A stretch of DNA of 64,000 nt, from the NCBI GenBank assembly GCA_902522775.1, contig CABYWQ010000001.1, positions 372,001 to 436,000 on the forward strand, given 5' to 3'. A program made the translations under genes and the position numbers. The notes beneath the pieces are model-generated. The model did not search any database and was not told where the DNA came from. It saw only the letters and a list, made by a program, of their open reading frames with translations. Below, piece by piece: positions 9,426 to 18,985 of this stretch (position 1 is the first letter of the stretch; each line of letters starts with the position of its first letter). The DNA is from Eutrophosalina sp902522775 (GTDB lineage: Bacteria > Bacteroidota > Bacteroidia > Flavobacteriales > Flavobacteriaceae).

Positions 9426-10420
9426 AAGTTGCAATTGTTGTTCTAAATTATAATGGTTTAAACTTATTAAAACAATTTATTCCACAACTAATTAAAAATT
9501 GTTTAGGGGTAGATTTTTATGTTGTTGATAATGCTTCTGAAGACGATTCTGTAAATTATGTAATAAATCAGTATCCAAATGTTAAAGTAATTATAAATGA
9601 AAAAAATTTTGGATACGCTGGAGGATACAATATATCTCTTAACAAGATAAATGCTGAATTATTTATATGTTTAAATAATGATGCAACATTTATAGATAAA
9701 ACATCAATTAATAATATAATTGAAGTTTTTAAAAAAAATCCAGAAATAGTTGCTGCACAACCTAGAATAATTAATTATACAAACAGAAAAATTTTAGATT
9801 ATGCAGGTGCTTCTGGTGGATTTATTGATTTATTTGGTTATCCGTTTTGTAGAGGAAGAATTTTATCAGAGATTGAAGATGTTACAAAATATAATACTAC
9901 AAGAGAAATTTTTTGGGCTAGTGGGTGTTGTTTTGTTATAAGGAAATCTTCCTTTAATTCTGTCAATGGTTTTGATTCATCTTTTTTTGCTCATATGGAA
10001 GAAATAGATTTATGTTGGAGGTTGAAAAACAATAATAATAGTAATAAAATTGTTGTTATTGGAAATGCAAATGTTTATCATTTAGGAGGAGCAACACTTA
10101 ATTATAATAGTGTCAATAAAAACTATCTGAATTTTAGAAATTCATTAATTATGTTAATTAAAAACCTCCCTAAAAGATTATTGTTTATTTCCTTAACAGG
10201 AAGATTTTTTATAGATTTTATTATACTAATAGTTTCTTTAAGTACTTTAAATTTTAAAGTGGTTAAAGGTATAATTAAAGCATATTTTTTTGTCATAATG
10301 AATTTGATCAATATTTTTAGGTTACGATCAAACAAAAACTCAAATTTTAAATTTTATTATTGTAAATCAATTTTTTATAATTTCTTCATCAGAAGAAAAA
10401 AATTTTTTTCCGAAATTTAG
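9422..10420 (+). CDS. Glycosyltransferase family 2, possibly rhamnosyltransferase-like
   Basis: A 332-residue inverting GT-A glycosyltransferase that would transfer a sugar from a nucleotide donor during polysaccharide or lipopolysaccharide assembly. The N-terminus has the nucleotide-binding beta-strand pattern VAIVVLNYNG; a DXD-like LNNDAT lies at about 85-90; and GFDSSFFAHMEEIDLCWR (about 183-200) is the acceptor-side ED motif of this family. Two hydrophobic stretches at about 255-300 suggest membrane association. It overlaps the nuclease gene by 4 bp (ATGA), so it is co-translated with it. There is no sugar-pathway neighbour to indicate the substrate. Donor and acceptor are unknown. Confidence 0.88.
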   Translation: MKVAIVVLNYNGLNLLKQFIPQLIKNCLGVDFYVVDNASEDDSVNYVINQYPNVKVIINEKNFGYAGGYNISLNKINAELFICLNNDATFIDKTSINNIIEVFKKNPEIVAAQPRIINYTNRKILDYAGASGGFIDLFGYPFCRGRILSEIEDVTKYNTTREIFWASGCCFVIRKSSFNSVNGFDSSFFAHMEEIDLCWRLKNNNNSNKIVVIGNANVYHLGGATLNYNSVNKNYLNFRNSLIMLIKNLPKRLLFISLTGRFFIDFIILIVSLSTLNFKVVKGIIKAYFFVIMNLINIFRLRSNKNSNFKFYYCKSIFYNFFIRRKKFFSEI

Positions 10421-10422
10421 TA

Positions 10423-10472
10423 TAATTTTACCTTCATTTTTTTTAATTTCATATTATTATTAAAAATATATC
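10423..10472 (+). promoter_or_regulatory. Leader and possible promoter of the OmpA lipoprotein gene
   Basis: TAATTTTA (10423-10430) is a one-mismatch -7 box lying about 40 nt ahead of the ATG. The remaining leader is almost pure A/T with no hairpin. Unlike many starts in this window there is no box directly before the ATG, so this abundant-type envelope protein probably has a real 5' untranslated region. Confidence 0.35.
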
Positions 10473-11330
10473 ATGAAAAACAGTACTTTATATGTCCTAT
10501 CATTCGTTGTTTTATTATCCTCATGCGTTTCTCAAAAGAAATTTGCTGAACTTGAAGCAACAAATCAAAACAACTTGAATTTACTTAATTCAGCTACAGT
10601 AAAATTAAACACTTGTCTTGATGAAAAAGCAACTGCTGAGGCAAATATGAAAGCTCTTCAAGATCAAGTAGCTTTTTTAAAAGCTAATAATCAAGATTTA
10701 ATTAATAATATGGGTAATTTAACAACCCTCTCTCAGAAAGGTGCTGAGAATTTAGAAAAATCCCTTGAAAGTCTTCAAGAAAAAGATCTTGTTATTAGAA
10801 CAATGCAGGATGCAGTAACCCGAAGAGATTCAGTAACTTTAGCTTTAGTTACAAGCCTTAAAGGTGCATTTATAGATATTAATGATAATGATATTGAAGT
10901 TAATGTTGAGAAGGGTGTAGTATTTATTTCAATTTCTGATAAACTATTATTTAATAGCGGAAGTTATTATGTTTCTGATAGAGCTAAAGAGGTTCTTGGA
11001 AAAGTTGCTCAGGTAGTTTTAGATAAACCTGATATTGAATTTATGGTTGAAGGACATACTGATGATGTCCCTATTCAGAATGAAATTCTTCTCGACAACT
11101 GGGATTTAAGTGTTAAAAGAGCCACTTCAGTAGTTAGAGTTTTACAAAATGATTTTGGTGTCCCACCTGAGAGAATGACTGCCGCTGGTAGAAGTTCTTA
11201 TATTCCTGTTATGGATAATGACACTTCAGATGGAAGAGCCAAAAATAGAAGAACAAGGATTGTTGTTCTTCCAAAACTTGATCAATTTTATGATTTAATT
11301 GAAAAAGGGATGAAAGCAGCAGCAAACTAA
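10473..11330 (+). CDS. OmpA-family peptidoglycan-binding lipoprotein
   Basis: A 285-residue outer-membrane lipoprotein. The signal peptide ends in a lipobox LLSSC with the lipidated Cys at residue 18. Next comes an alpha-helical, probably coiled-coil stretch (about 20-115) rich in Glu, Gln, Asn and Leu, then an OmpA C-terminal domain (about 140-275). In that domain the EGHTDD motif, NWDLSVKRA helix, AAGRSSYIPV and NRRTRI are all present and would bind diaminopimelate in peptidoglycan. It probably tethers outer membrane to cell wall; coiled coil plus OmpA resembles Pal- or MotB-like anchors. It ends ahead of a bidirectional terminator at 11351. Confidence in the family is high; its partner is unknown. 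Confidence 0.93.
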   Translation: MKNSTLYVLSFVVLLSSCVSQKKFAELEATNQNNLNLLNSATVKLNTCLDEKATAEANMKALQDQVAFLKANNQDLINNMGNLTTLSQKGAENLEKSLESLQEKDLVIRTMQDAVTRRDSVTLALVTSLKGAFIDINDNDIEVNVEKGVVFISISDKLLFNSGSYYVSDRAKEVLGKVAQVVLDKPDIEFMVEGHTDDVPIQNEILLDNWDLSVKRATSVVRVLQNDFGVPPERMTAAGRSSYIPVMDNDTSDGRAKNRRTRIVVLPKLDQFYDLIEKGMKAAAN

Positions 11331-11350
11331 TTTTTTACAATTAGTATAAG

Positions 11351-11377
11351 AAAAGGGGGCATTTTGTGTTCCCTTTT
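11351..11377. terminator. Bidirectional intrinsic terminator between ompA-like gene and uvrD
   Basis: AAAAGGG (11351-11357) pairs with CCCTTTT (11371-11377), enclosing a 13-nt loop. There is a T-run on the plus strand and an A-run on the other side, so it can act for both converging genes. The uvrD stop codon (11380-11378) touches it. It is the only clear terminator between convergent genes in the window. Confidence 0.75.
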
Positions 11378-13618
11378 TTATTTGATAACCTTTAGTTTTG
11401 CAAATTTTAGAAGAACTTTTTTTTCTCCCGAATTATTAAAACTAATTGTTGCTCTTGAATTTTCACCATCTTCCTCAATTTGCTTAACTTCTCCTTTGCC
11501 AAATCTTTCATGAAAAACTATATCATTAATTTTAATGTTAATCTTAATATTCTGAGAAGATGATTTAAAAGATTTCAACTTTGATATATTCTTTCTTTTT
11601 TTAAAGTTTCTTAATCTTAATAAAGTTTTATCAATATGAGAAGGTTGTTGTTGAATTAAAGAATTTTTATTCGTGTATTTATTGTCAACTTCTGAAAGAA
11701 ATCTACTTGGTTCGCACTCAATTAGATTTCCCCATTTAAATCTTTGATTACAGTAACTTAATGTTAAAGTTTTTTCGGCTCTGGTCATTGCTACATAAAA
11801 TAGTCTCCTCTCCTCTTCTACTTCTTCTCTAGAATTAATACTCATTATTGATGGAAATAAATTCTCTTCCATCCCTAAAACATATACAATTGGAAATTCC
11901 AACCCTTTTGCCATGTGAACTGTCATTAGAGAAACTTTTTCATTTGAGGCTTCTTTTTCAGTCTCTGAATATAGTGCAACATCCTCTAAATATTTTGAAA
12001 GTGACTTATCTGATTCAAAGAGTTCTTCTTGACCTTCTATAAAATCATTAATACCATTTACTAACTCTTCAATATTTTCAATTCTATTAAAAGATTCTAA
12101 TGATCCTTCGTTTTTATAAAAATTTACAATTTGTATTTTATTAATTATGTGTGATACTGTTTCAAATGCATTCTTATTTTGAGAAAAAACTTTAAATGAA
12201 AGAATTTGGTTCATGAAATTCTCTAACTTTTCTCTTGTCCCTTTGTTAATTTTAACTGAGGGATCATTAAGATTTGATATGGAATCAAAAAGTGAGATAT
12301 TTTGTTTTTCGGAGATTAATGTTAATTTATCTAAAGTAGTTTGCCCAATTCCCCTTGGTGGAAAATTTATGATTCTTCTCAAACTCTCTTCATCGTTAAG
12401 ATTTTCAATTAATCTTAAATAAGCTAAAATATCTTTTATCTCTTTTCTTTGGTAAAAAGACAATCCGCCAAAAACCTGATATTCAATATTAATTTTTCTC
12501 AAAGCATCCTCTACAGCTCTAGATTGAGCATTTGTCCTGTACAAAACTGCAAATGATGAATTATTGAGTAATTCATTATTTTTTCTCTCAAATATATCTG
12601 AAGCAACGTATCTGCCCTCATCAGAATCTGATAATGATTTATTTATAATTATTTTTTCTCCATCATTATTTTGAGTCCATATAGTTTTATCCAACTTAAA
12701 TTGATTATTTTGGATTAATGAGTTTGCACATTGAACTATGTTATTAGATGACCTGTAGTTTTGCTCAAGTTTGTAAATTTTACAATCTGGATAGTGTTTT
12801 TTGAAATTTAGAATATTATCAATATTAGCCCCTCTGAAACTATAAATACTCTGTGAATCATCTCCGACAACACAAAGATTTTGATGTCGATCTGAAAGAG
12901 CTTTTATAATTAGATACTGTGAATAGTTAGTGTCTTGATATTCATCAACTAATATATACCTGAACTTATCTTGATATTTAGAAAGAACTTCAGGAAATTT
13001 ATTTAGTAATTCGTTTGTTTTAAGCAACAGATCATCAAAATCCATGACAGAGGATCTAAAACATCTTTCAACATATCTTTTATAAATAATTCCAAATTCT
13101 GCTCTTTTAGATATTTTATCTACTTCAATTATCTCTGGATTATTAAAATATTTTTCAGATGTTATAAAATTATTTTTTAACGAAGAAATTCTATTTCTTA
13201 TTTGTTTTGCTTTATAATGATCTTTATTTAAGTTAAGTTCTTTAATAATATTTGAAACTAATCTTTCAGAATCATATGTGTCATATATTGTAAAATTTGT
13301 TGGATAACCTAATAAAGGCGCTTCAGATCTTAAAATTCTAGCAAAAACGGAATGGAATGTACCCATCCATATATTTCTTGCTTGTGAGTCTCCTACACTT
13401 TCTGAAATTCTTTTTTTCATTTCAGTAGCTGCCTTGTTAGTAAATGTCAAGGCCAAAATATTAAACGGATCAATATTCTGATTAATTAAATGAACAATAC
13501 GATAGGTCAGAACTCTTGTTTTTCCTGATCCAGCTCCAGCAATAACAATCAATGGGCCATTTTTATGAATTACAGGAAGTTTTTGTTGTTCGTTAAGTTT
13601 TTGAAGATATTCAGTCAA
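11378..13618 (-). CDS. uvrD: UvrD/PcrA superfamily 1 DNA helicase
   Basis: ATP-dependent 3'-5' DNA helicase that removes the excised oligonucleotide in nucleotide excision repair and clears RecA and stalled complexes. It is 746 residues, normal length. Visible motifs: the Q-motif region LNEQQ (8-12), Walker A GAGSGKT (28-34), DEYQDTN (about 225), QNYRSS, GVGQTT-type GIGQTT, VSLMTVHMAKGLEFP and VAMTRAEK near 600-650. The C-terminal DIVFHERFGKGEV is the PcrA/UvrD Tudor-like tail that contacts RNA polymerase. The start is TTG (13618), since an in-frame stop lies only three codons upstream and no ATG is available. It is divergent from recG with a 53-bp gap and convergent with the OmpA lipoprotein. 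Confidence 0.96.
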   Translation of the reverse strand: MTEYLQKLNEQQKLPVIHKNGPLIVIAGAGSGKTRVLTYRIVHLINQNIDPFNILALTFTNKAATEMKKRISESVGDSQARNIWMGTFHSVFARILRSEAPLLGYPTNFTIYDTYDSERLVSNIIKELNLNKDHYKAKQIRNRISSLKNNFITSEKYFNNPEIIEVDKISKRAEFGIIYKRYVERCFRSSVMDFDDLLLKTNELLNKFPEVLSKYQDKFRYILVDEYQDTNYSQYLIIKALSDRHQNLCVVGDDSQSIYSFRGANIDNILNFKKHYPDCKIYKLEQNYRSSNNIVQCANSLIQNNQFKLDKTIWTQNNDGEKIIINKSLSDSDEGRYVASDIFERKNNELLNNSSFAVLYRTNAQSRAVEDALRKINIEYQVFGGLSFYQRKEIKDILAYLRLIENLNDEESLRRIINFPPRGIGQTTLDKLTLISEKQNISLFDSISNLNDPSVKINKGTREKLENFMNQILSFKVFSQNKNAFETVSHIINKIQIVNFYKNEGSLESFNRIENIEELVNGINDFIEGQEELFESDKSLSKYLEDVALYSETEKEASNEKVSLMTVHMAKGLEFPIVYVLGMEENLFPSIMSINSREEVEEERRLFYVAMTRAEKTLTLSYCNQRFKWGNLIECEPSRFLSEVDNKYTNKNSLIQQQPSHIDKTLLRLRNFKKRKNISKLKSFKSSSQNIKINIKINDIVFHERFGKGEVKQIEEDGENSRATISFNNSGEKKVLLKFAKLKVIK

Positions 13619-13659
13619 TTTAAAGTTTTAACTGTTATTAAACTTTAAAGTTAATAAAT

Positions 13660-13667
13660 TAAATTTG
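13660..13667 (+). promoter_or_regulatory. -7 promoter box of recG, start-proximal
   Basis: TAAATTTG, a perfect match to TAnnTTTG, ends 4 nt before the GTG start of recG. With the usual distance from box to transcript start (about 5 nt, as at ffs), transcription would begin on the start codon itself. Confidence 0.6.
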
Positions 13668-13671
13668 AGAA

Positions 13672-15774
13672 GTGAACGCCAATAAATTAAATACTTCATT
13701 AGAGTTTGTTAAAGGAATAGGTAAAATTAGATCTAAATTAATTAGAGATGATTTAAAAATAAACACATGCCAACAAATGCTTTATAATTTTCCATTTAGA
13801 TATATAGATCGATCTAAATTTTTTAAAATTTCTGAAATTAAAAACGAAATGGTTCATGTTCAGATTAAAGGAGTATTTAAGGATTTACAACTTGTTAAAT
13901 ATTCGAATAAATATAGACTTGAAGGAAAACTTTTTGATGGACATAATTACATGATAATTAACTGGTTTAAAGGTCTAAGTTGGGTAGAAAAATCAATTGA
14001 ACTTAATAAAGAGTATGTATTGTTTGGAAGATTATCATGGTTTAACAATAAACCAAATATGGTTCATCCAGAATTTGAAAGAATGAATTCAATTGTAAAA
14101 AAAGGTTTTGTCAAGATAAAACCAGTTTATCATTCAACAGAGAAACTTATTAATCATGGAATAACAAATAATTTTTTTATAAAAATTATTAAAAATATTT
14201 TTTCATTTGTTGAAGATGAATTAAATGAAAATCTAAATAAAGAAATTAATGAAAAATATAATTTTTATTCTACTAGAAAATCATTAATTAATATACATTT
14301 TCCTAAAGATTTTAAGCATTTAGAAATAGCTAAGAAGAAAATAATTTTTGAAGAGTTTTTCTACAATCAACTAAGATTTAATCTAATTAAAATAAAAAGA
14401 AAAAGAATTAACCCTGGATATTACTTTCCTTCAATCAGCAATAAATTCAAGATCTTTTACGATAGTAAATTAAACTTTGATTTAACAAATTCTCAAAAAA
14501 AGGTCTTAAAGGAGATTCGTGAAGATTTTTCAAGTAAAAAACAAATGAATCGCCTTCTTCAAGGTGATGTTGGTTCAGGAAAGACAATTGTTGCTATTAT
14601 GTCAGTTATAATCGCTGTTGAAAATAATTTTCAATCATGCATTGTTGCCCCAACTGAAATTTTAGCACAACAACATTTTTCATCTTTTATTAACTATTTA
14701 AGCGATATTAATATTAATGTTGAAATTTTAACTGGCTCAACAACAAAATTACAGAGAAACTTAATATTATCTGATTTAATTATTGGTAAAATAGATGTTT
14801 TAATTGGAACGCATGCCCTTTTTGAAGATGATGTTAGGTTTAAAAATCTTGGTTATGTGGTAATTGATGAACAACATAAGTTTGGTGTTAAGCAAAGAAG
14901 TAAAATGTGGAAAAAAAATAATCCCCCTCCTCATGTTCTGATTATGACTGCAACTCCGATACCCAGAACATTGACAATGAGTATATATGGAGATCTTGAT
15001 ATATCAATAATAGACGAGATGCCACCGGGAAGAAAGGATATTGTTACAGTTCACAGAAAGGATAGTAATAGGTTAAAAGTATTTGCTTTTTTAAAAGATC
15101 AAATTAAGTCTGGAAGACAAGTTTATATAGTATATCCCCTAATTGAAGAATCTAAAAAAATGGATTTAAAGTTTCTTGAGGATGGCTATCAAAGTTTATT
15201 AAGAGATTTTCCTAGAGATAAATATCAAGTTGGAGTTTTACATGGAAAGATGAAAAACATTGATAAAGACTTCGAAATGAAAAGATTTATTATTGGTAAA
15301 ACAAATATTTTAATTTCAACAACAGTAATTGAAGTTGGTGTTAATGTTCCAAATGCTTCCGTTATGATTATTGAAAGTGCCGAAAGATTTGGACTATCTC
15401 AAATGCATCAACTTAGGGGAAGAGTTGGCAGAGGAAGTTATGAAAGTTATTGTATTCTGATGACTAAAGATAATTTAAGCAATGATGCACAAACTAGAAT
15501 AAAAGCTATGACAGAGACTAACAATGGTTTTAAAATTTCTGAAATAGATTTAAAATTAAGAGGACCTGGTGATGTTTTAGGTACAAGACAGAGTGGTGAT
15601 TTAGATTTTAAGCTTGGCGATATAGTAAATGATGTTGATGTATTTAAGGAAGCCTTTTATGAAGTTAAAAAAGTATTATCAACCGACCCTGATTTAATAA
15701 ACATATCTAATAACAATATAAAATCATATTTGGTTAATAATTCAAATAATAAATCCTGGAATATAATTGGTTAA
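13672..15774 (+). CDS. recG: RecG, ATP-dependent branch-migration helicase
   Basis: Remodels stalled replication forks and Holliday-type junctions. The 700-residue protein has the family order. An N-terminal OB-fold wedge domain (about 50-150, with the VQIKG and NWFKG strands) is followed by RecA-like domain 1, with Walker A GDVGSGKT (about 298-305) and DEQHKFGVKQR (about 398-408). Then come MTATPIPRTL (about 424) and domain 2, with STTVIEVGVNVPNA and the QLRGRVGRG motif (about 580), and the LRGPGDVLGTRQSG tail. The GTG start is preferred because a perfect -7 box ends 4 nt before it. It runs divergent from uvrD and ahead of pheT, leaving 29 bp. Confidence 0.96.
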   Translation: MNANKLNTSLEFVKGIGKIRSKLIRDDLKINTCQQMLYNFPFRYIDRSKFFKISEIKNEMVHVQIKGVFKDLQLVKYSNKYRLEGKLFDGHNYMIINWFKGLSWVEKSIELNKEYVLFGRLSWFNNKPNMVHPEFERMNSIVKKGFVKIKPVYHSTEKLINHGITNNFFIKIIKNIFSFVEDELNENLNKEINEKYNFYSTRKSLINIHFPKDFKHLEIAKKKIIFEEFFYNQLRFNLIKIKRKRINPGYYFPSISNKFKIFYDSKLNFDLTNSQKKVLKEIREDFSSKKQMNRLLQGDVGSGKTIVAIMSVIIAVENNFQSCIVAPTEILAQQHFSSFINYLSDININVEILTGSTTKLQRNLILSDLIIGKIDVLIGTHALFEDDVRFKNLGYVVIDEQHKFGVKQRSKMWKKNNPPPHVLIMTATPIPRTLTMSIYGDLDISIIDEMPPGRKDIVTVHRKDSNRLKVFAFLKDQIKSGRQVYIVYPLIEESKKMDLKFLEDGYQSLLRDFPRDKYQVGVLHGKMKNIDKDFEMKRFIIGKTNILISTTVIEVGVNVPNASVMIIESAERFGLSQMHQLRGRVGRGSYESYCILMTKDNLSNDAQTRIKAMTETNNGFKISEIDLKLRGPGDVLGTRQSGDLDFKLGDIVNDVDVFKEAFYEVKKVLSTDPDLINISNNNIKSYLVNNSNNKSWNIIG

Positions 15775-15790
15775 TTAATTATTGATAATA

Positions 15791-15798
15791 TATCTTTA
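15791..15798 (+). promoter_or_regulatory. -7 promoter box of pheT, start-proximal
   Basis: TATCTTTA (one mismatch to TAnnTTTG) ends 5 nt before the pheT ATG. A TTG lies 21 bp upstream of the box (15767-15769), at the right spacing for a -33 element. The predicted mRNA is leaderless. Confidence 0.5.
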
Positions 15799-15803
15799 CT
15801 AAA

Positions 15804-18197
15804 ATGAAAATTTCTTTTAAATGGATTTCTGAAATTATAGATCAAAATCTAGATTTTGAAGAATGTGCTGAATTACTTACTGATATTGGATTAGAGGTTG
15901 AAAAGTCTTATGATTTTTCAAATATTAATACTGATCTTTCACAACTTTTAATTGGAAAGATTAAAGAATGTATTAAACACCCAAATGCAGATAGACTAAA
16001 ATTAACAACAGTTGATGTTGGTGCCGCTGATGATCTTAAAATTGTTTGTGGCGCACCTAACGTGGATGTTGATCAAACAGTTGTTGTTGCACCTGTTGGA
16101 AGTACTTTAAAAACTCTAAAAGGTGATTCATTTAAGATAAAAAAAGCAAAAATAAGGGATATTGAAAGTCATGGAATGTTGTGTGCAGAAGATGAAATTG
16201 GTAAAGGTGAGTCTCATGATGGAATCATAATATTAAATAAAGAAATTAAACCTGGAACCAAAGCCTCAAAAGTATATAAATCTTATAACGATAAAATACT
16301 AGAAATTGCTTTAACACCAAATAGAAGTGATGCAATTTCTCATTTTGGAGTTGCCAGAGATCTACGTGCTGCTCTTTGTTACCGAAATGAAAAACAATTT
16401 GAGCTGATTTCTCCCTCAGTATCAAATTTTAACAATACAATAATTTCTCCAAATTTTAATATTCAAATTTTAAACCCTAAAGATTGTAGTAGGTTTTGCG
16501 GGTTAATTATTGATAACATAAAAGTAAAAGATTCACCTGAATTTATACAAAATAGATTAAAAGCCATTGGATTAAATCCAATAAATAATATAGTCGACAT
16601 AACTAATTATGTTATGCATGAAATTGGACAACCACTTCATGCATATGATAAAGCCAAAATCAAATCAAATACCATAAGTATAAAGAAAATTAATACTAAA
16701 AATAAATTTACTATTCTTGATGGTAAAGAAATAGACCTAAATGAAGATGACCTAATGATTTGTGATGAAGATTCACCAATGTGTTTGGCTGGTGTTTACG
16801 GTGGTTTAAATTATTCTGTATCTTCTGAAACAAAAACTATATTTCTTGAGAGTGCTTTTTTTAATCCTGTTTCAATAAGAAAATCTTCAAAAAGACATTC
16901 ATTAAATACTGATTCGTCTTATAGATTTGAAAGAGGTGTTGACTTAGAAAATACTGAATTTGCTTTAAAACGTGCAGCGGCTTTAATTATTGAACATTGT
17001 GAGGGGAATATAGTAAGTGATATTATGGACGAATTCCCTGGAAAAATTGATGAAAAAAATATTGTTTTAAATTTTGACAATGTCGATAGTTTAATTGGTT
17101 TTAAAATTGATCGATTAAAAATAAAATCCATTTTAAATTTATTAGATTTTAAAATAAATAATGTAACAGATATATCAGCAGGAATTACAATTCCAGCTTA
17201 CAGGCATGATGTTGTAAGAGAATGTGATGTTATTGAAGAAATTTTAAGAATACATGGTTTTAATAATATTGAAATTGATAAAAAAATTAACATATCTATA
17301 TCTTCTTTAGTCAATTTAAATAATAAATTCGAAAATATAATTTCAAACTATTTATCATCCTTAGGTTTTAATGAAATAATGAATAATTCACTTGTTAGTG
17401 ATAGTACAAATATTGGTAAAGAAAAAAAAGTAAGCCTTATGAATTCAATTAGTTTAGATATTTCATCTATGAGAAATTCATTACTTCCTGGAATGCTAAA
17501 ATCTTTAGTTTATAATATAAATAGGAAGAATAAAAATTTAAAATTTTACGAATTTGGATCTATTTATGAAAAGCTAAATGATAATTACGTAGAAAAAAAG
17601 ATGCTTGGATTAATTATTTCAGGAAACATCATTGATGAATCTTGGCATTCAAAAAATCAAAAAACTGATTTGTTTATATTAAAGAATATAGTAAATAATA
17701 TATTTCAAAAATTTAAAATCAAATTTAAAGAAAAATACTCTGATGATAAGATTTTTCTGGATTATGACAATTATCAATCTATAATTTCTGCAGTTGATAA
17801 ATCTTTAATTTCATTGTATCAAATCGAAGAAGAAAATGTATACTATGCCTTGATTGAGCTTGAAGGGCTTTTTAATCAAAATTCTAATGAGTTTTTCAAA
17901 GTGAAAAAATCTTCAAAATTTCCCAGAGTTAGAAGAGATTTTTCATTTATTATTAATGAATCAATTGCCTACAATGATTTAAGAAAAGCAATAAATAAAA
18001 CGAGTATATTGCTTAAAGAAGTTAAATTAATGGATGTTTATTATGGTAAACCACTTAAGGAAAATGAAAAATCATACTCACTTTCAATAACTTTAGAAAA
18101 TGATAAAAAAACACTTGAGGACTCAGAAATAAATACTATATCAAAAAAAATAATTGATACAATATCAAAAAAATTTAATGGTGTTGTTAGAAGTTAA
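15804..18197 (+). CDS. pheT: Phenylalanyl-tRNA synthetase beta subunit
   Basis: Beta chain of the (alpha-beta)2 enzyme that charges tRNA-Phe; pheS is not in the window. At 797 residues it is full length. Domains in order: the EMAP-II-like tRNA-binding domain (about 40-155, with GKIKECIKHPNADRL), the B3/4 editing domain (about 215-385), the B5 domain (about 405-475), the synthetase-like core (about 480-680), and the ferredoxin-fold anticodon-binding domain (about 705-797, starting FPRVRRDFSF). It is separated from its usual partner gene, which is common in this phylum. The stop codon overlaps the stop of the convergent ABC-F gene in a shared TTAA (18194-18197), leaving no room for a terminator. 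Confidence 0.97.
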   Translation: MKISFKWISEIIDQNLDFEECAELLTDIGLEVEKSYDFSNINTDLSQLLIGKIKECIKHPNADRLKLTTVDVGAADDLKIVCGAPNVDVDQTVVVAPVGSTLKTLKGDSFKIKKAKIRDIESHGMLCAEDEIGKGESHDGIIILNKEIKPGTKASKVYKSYNDKILEIALTPNRSDAISHFGVARDLRAALCYRNEKQFELISPSVSNFNNTIISPNFNIQILNPKDCSRFCGLIIDNIKVKDSPEFIQNRLKAIGLNPINNIVDITNYVMHEIGQPLHAYDKAKIKSNTISIKKINTKNKFTILDGKEIDLNEDDLMICDEDSPMCLAGVYGGLNYSVSSETKTIFLESAFFNPVSIRKSSKRHSLNTDSSYRFERGVDLENTEFALKRAAALIIEHCEGNIVSDIMDEFPGKIDEKNIVLNFDNVDSLIGFKIDRLKIKSILNLLDFKINNVTDISAGITIPAYRHDVVRECDVIEEILRIHGFNNIEIDKKINISISSLVNLNNKFENIISNYLSSLGFNEIMNNSLVSDSTNIGKEKKVSLMNSISLDISSMRNSLLPGMLKSLVYNINRKNKNLKFYEFGSIYEKLNDNYVEKKMLGLIISGNIIDESWHSKNQKTDLFILKNIVNNIFQKFKIKFKEKYSDDKIFLDYDNYQSIISAVDKSLISLYQIEEENVYYALIELEGLFNQNSNEFFKVKKSSKFPRVRRDFSFIINESIAYNDLRKAINKTSILLKEVKLMDVYYGKPLKENEKSYSLSITLENDKKTLEDSEINTISKKIIDTISKKFNGVVRS

Positions 18198-18985
18198 TAT
18201 ATTCCTTCTCTGAGTAATTTCATCTTATTGTCAGCTATATAATCTTCAAAAGACATTAGTTTGTCAATAAATCCGTTTTTTCCAATCTCAATTATTCTAT
18301 TTCCAACTGAGTTTGCAAATTCAAAATCATGAGTAGTTAAGATTATATTTCCTTTAAATCTTATTAATGAATTATTTAATGTTTGAATAGTTTCTAGATC
18401 AAGATGATTTGTAGGTTCGTCTAACATTAAAAAGTTTGATTTTTCCATCATCATTTTAGATAAAATACATCTGACTTTTTCACCTCCAGAAAGCACATTG
18501 CATGACTTCAATGCTTCCTCTCCACTAAAAATCATTTTTCCTAAAAAACCTCTAATAAAAACTTCTTCCCTTTCTTCATCGTTGTTTGACCATTGTCTAA
18601 GCCATTCTATTAAGTTAATATTTTTATTAAAATAAATATCATTGTTTAAAGGTAAATACGATTGACTAATGGTGCTACCCCAATCAAATGATCCTTTAAA
18701 ATTATTATCATTACCATTAATAATTTCATAAAATTTTGAAGTTATTTTAGAATCTTTTGAATATAAAACAACTTTGTTCCCTTTGTTGAGAGTAAAATCT
18801 AAAGGTTTATTTATTTCATTAAATATAAGATTATTAACATTTAAAATTTGATCTCCACTTTCCCTTTCCATTTCAAATATAATTCCGGGGTATCTTCTAG
18901 ATGAAGGTTTTATTTCTTCAATATTTAGCTTTTCGATCATTTTTTTTTCTTGATGTAGCCTGTTTCGATTTTGCAACATTGGCAC
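18194..18985 (-). CDS. ABC-F ATPase, C-terminal half (out of frame with its N-terminal half)
   Basis: Second ABC domain of a ribosome-associated ABC-F protein. Homology starts at about residue 16 of this open frame (MIEKLNIEEIKPSSRRYPG, the linker just before ABC2) and runs to the end, with signature LSGGEKVRC, Walker B LMLDEPTNHLD and switch TTHDFEF. Its Walker A region (about 80-90) is degenerate: no GKS/T is visible. The first 15 residues are out-of-frame noise. It joins the N-terminal half perfectly if one A is removed from the A9 run at 18940-18948. So this is either a frameshifted pseudogene, a product of transcript slippage or frameshifting, or an assembly error in a homopolymer. The stop codon interlocks with that of pheT. 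Confidence 0.85.
   Translation of the reverse strand: MPMLQNRNRLHQEKKMIEKLNIEEIKPSSRRYPGIIFEMERESGDQILNVNNLIFNEINKPLDFTLNKGNKVVLYSKDSKITSKFYEIINGNDNNFKGSFDWGSTISQSYLPLNNDIYFNKNINLIEWLRQWSNNDEEREEVFIRGFLGKMIFSGEEALKSCNVLSGGEKVRCILSKMMMEKSNFLMLDEPTNHLDLETIQTLNNSLIRFKGNIILTTHDFEFANSVGNRIIEIGKNGFIDKLMSFEDYIADNKMKLLREGIY

Noticed and set aside
10390..10411. Run of A followed by run of T after a short TCTTC/GAAGA hairpin near the end of the glycosyltransferase gene, as a terminator
   Set aside because: The hairpin is followed by A, not T, it lies inside coding sequence, and the A/T palindrome is expected in such AT-rich DNA.
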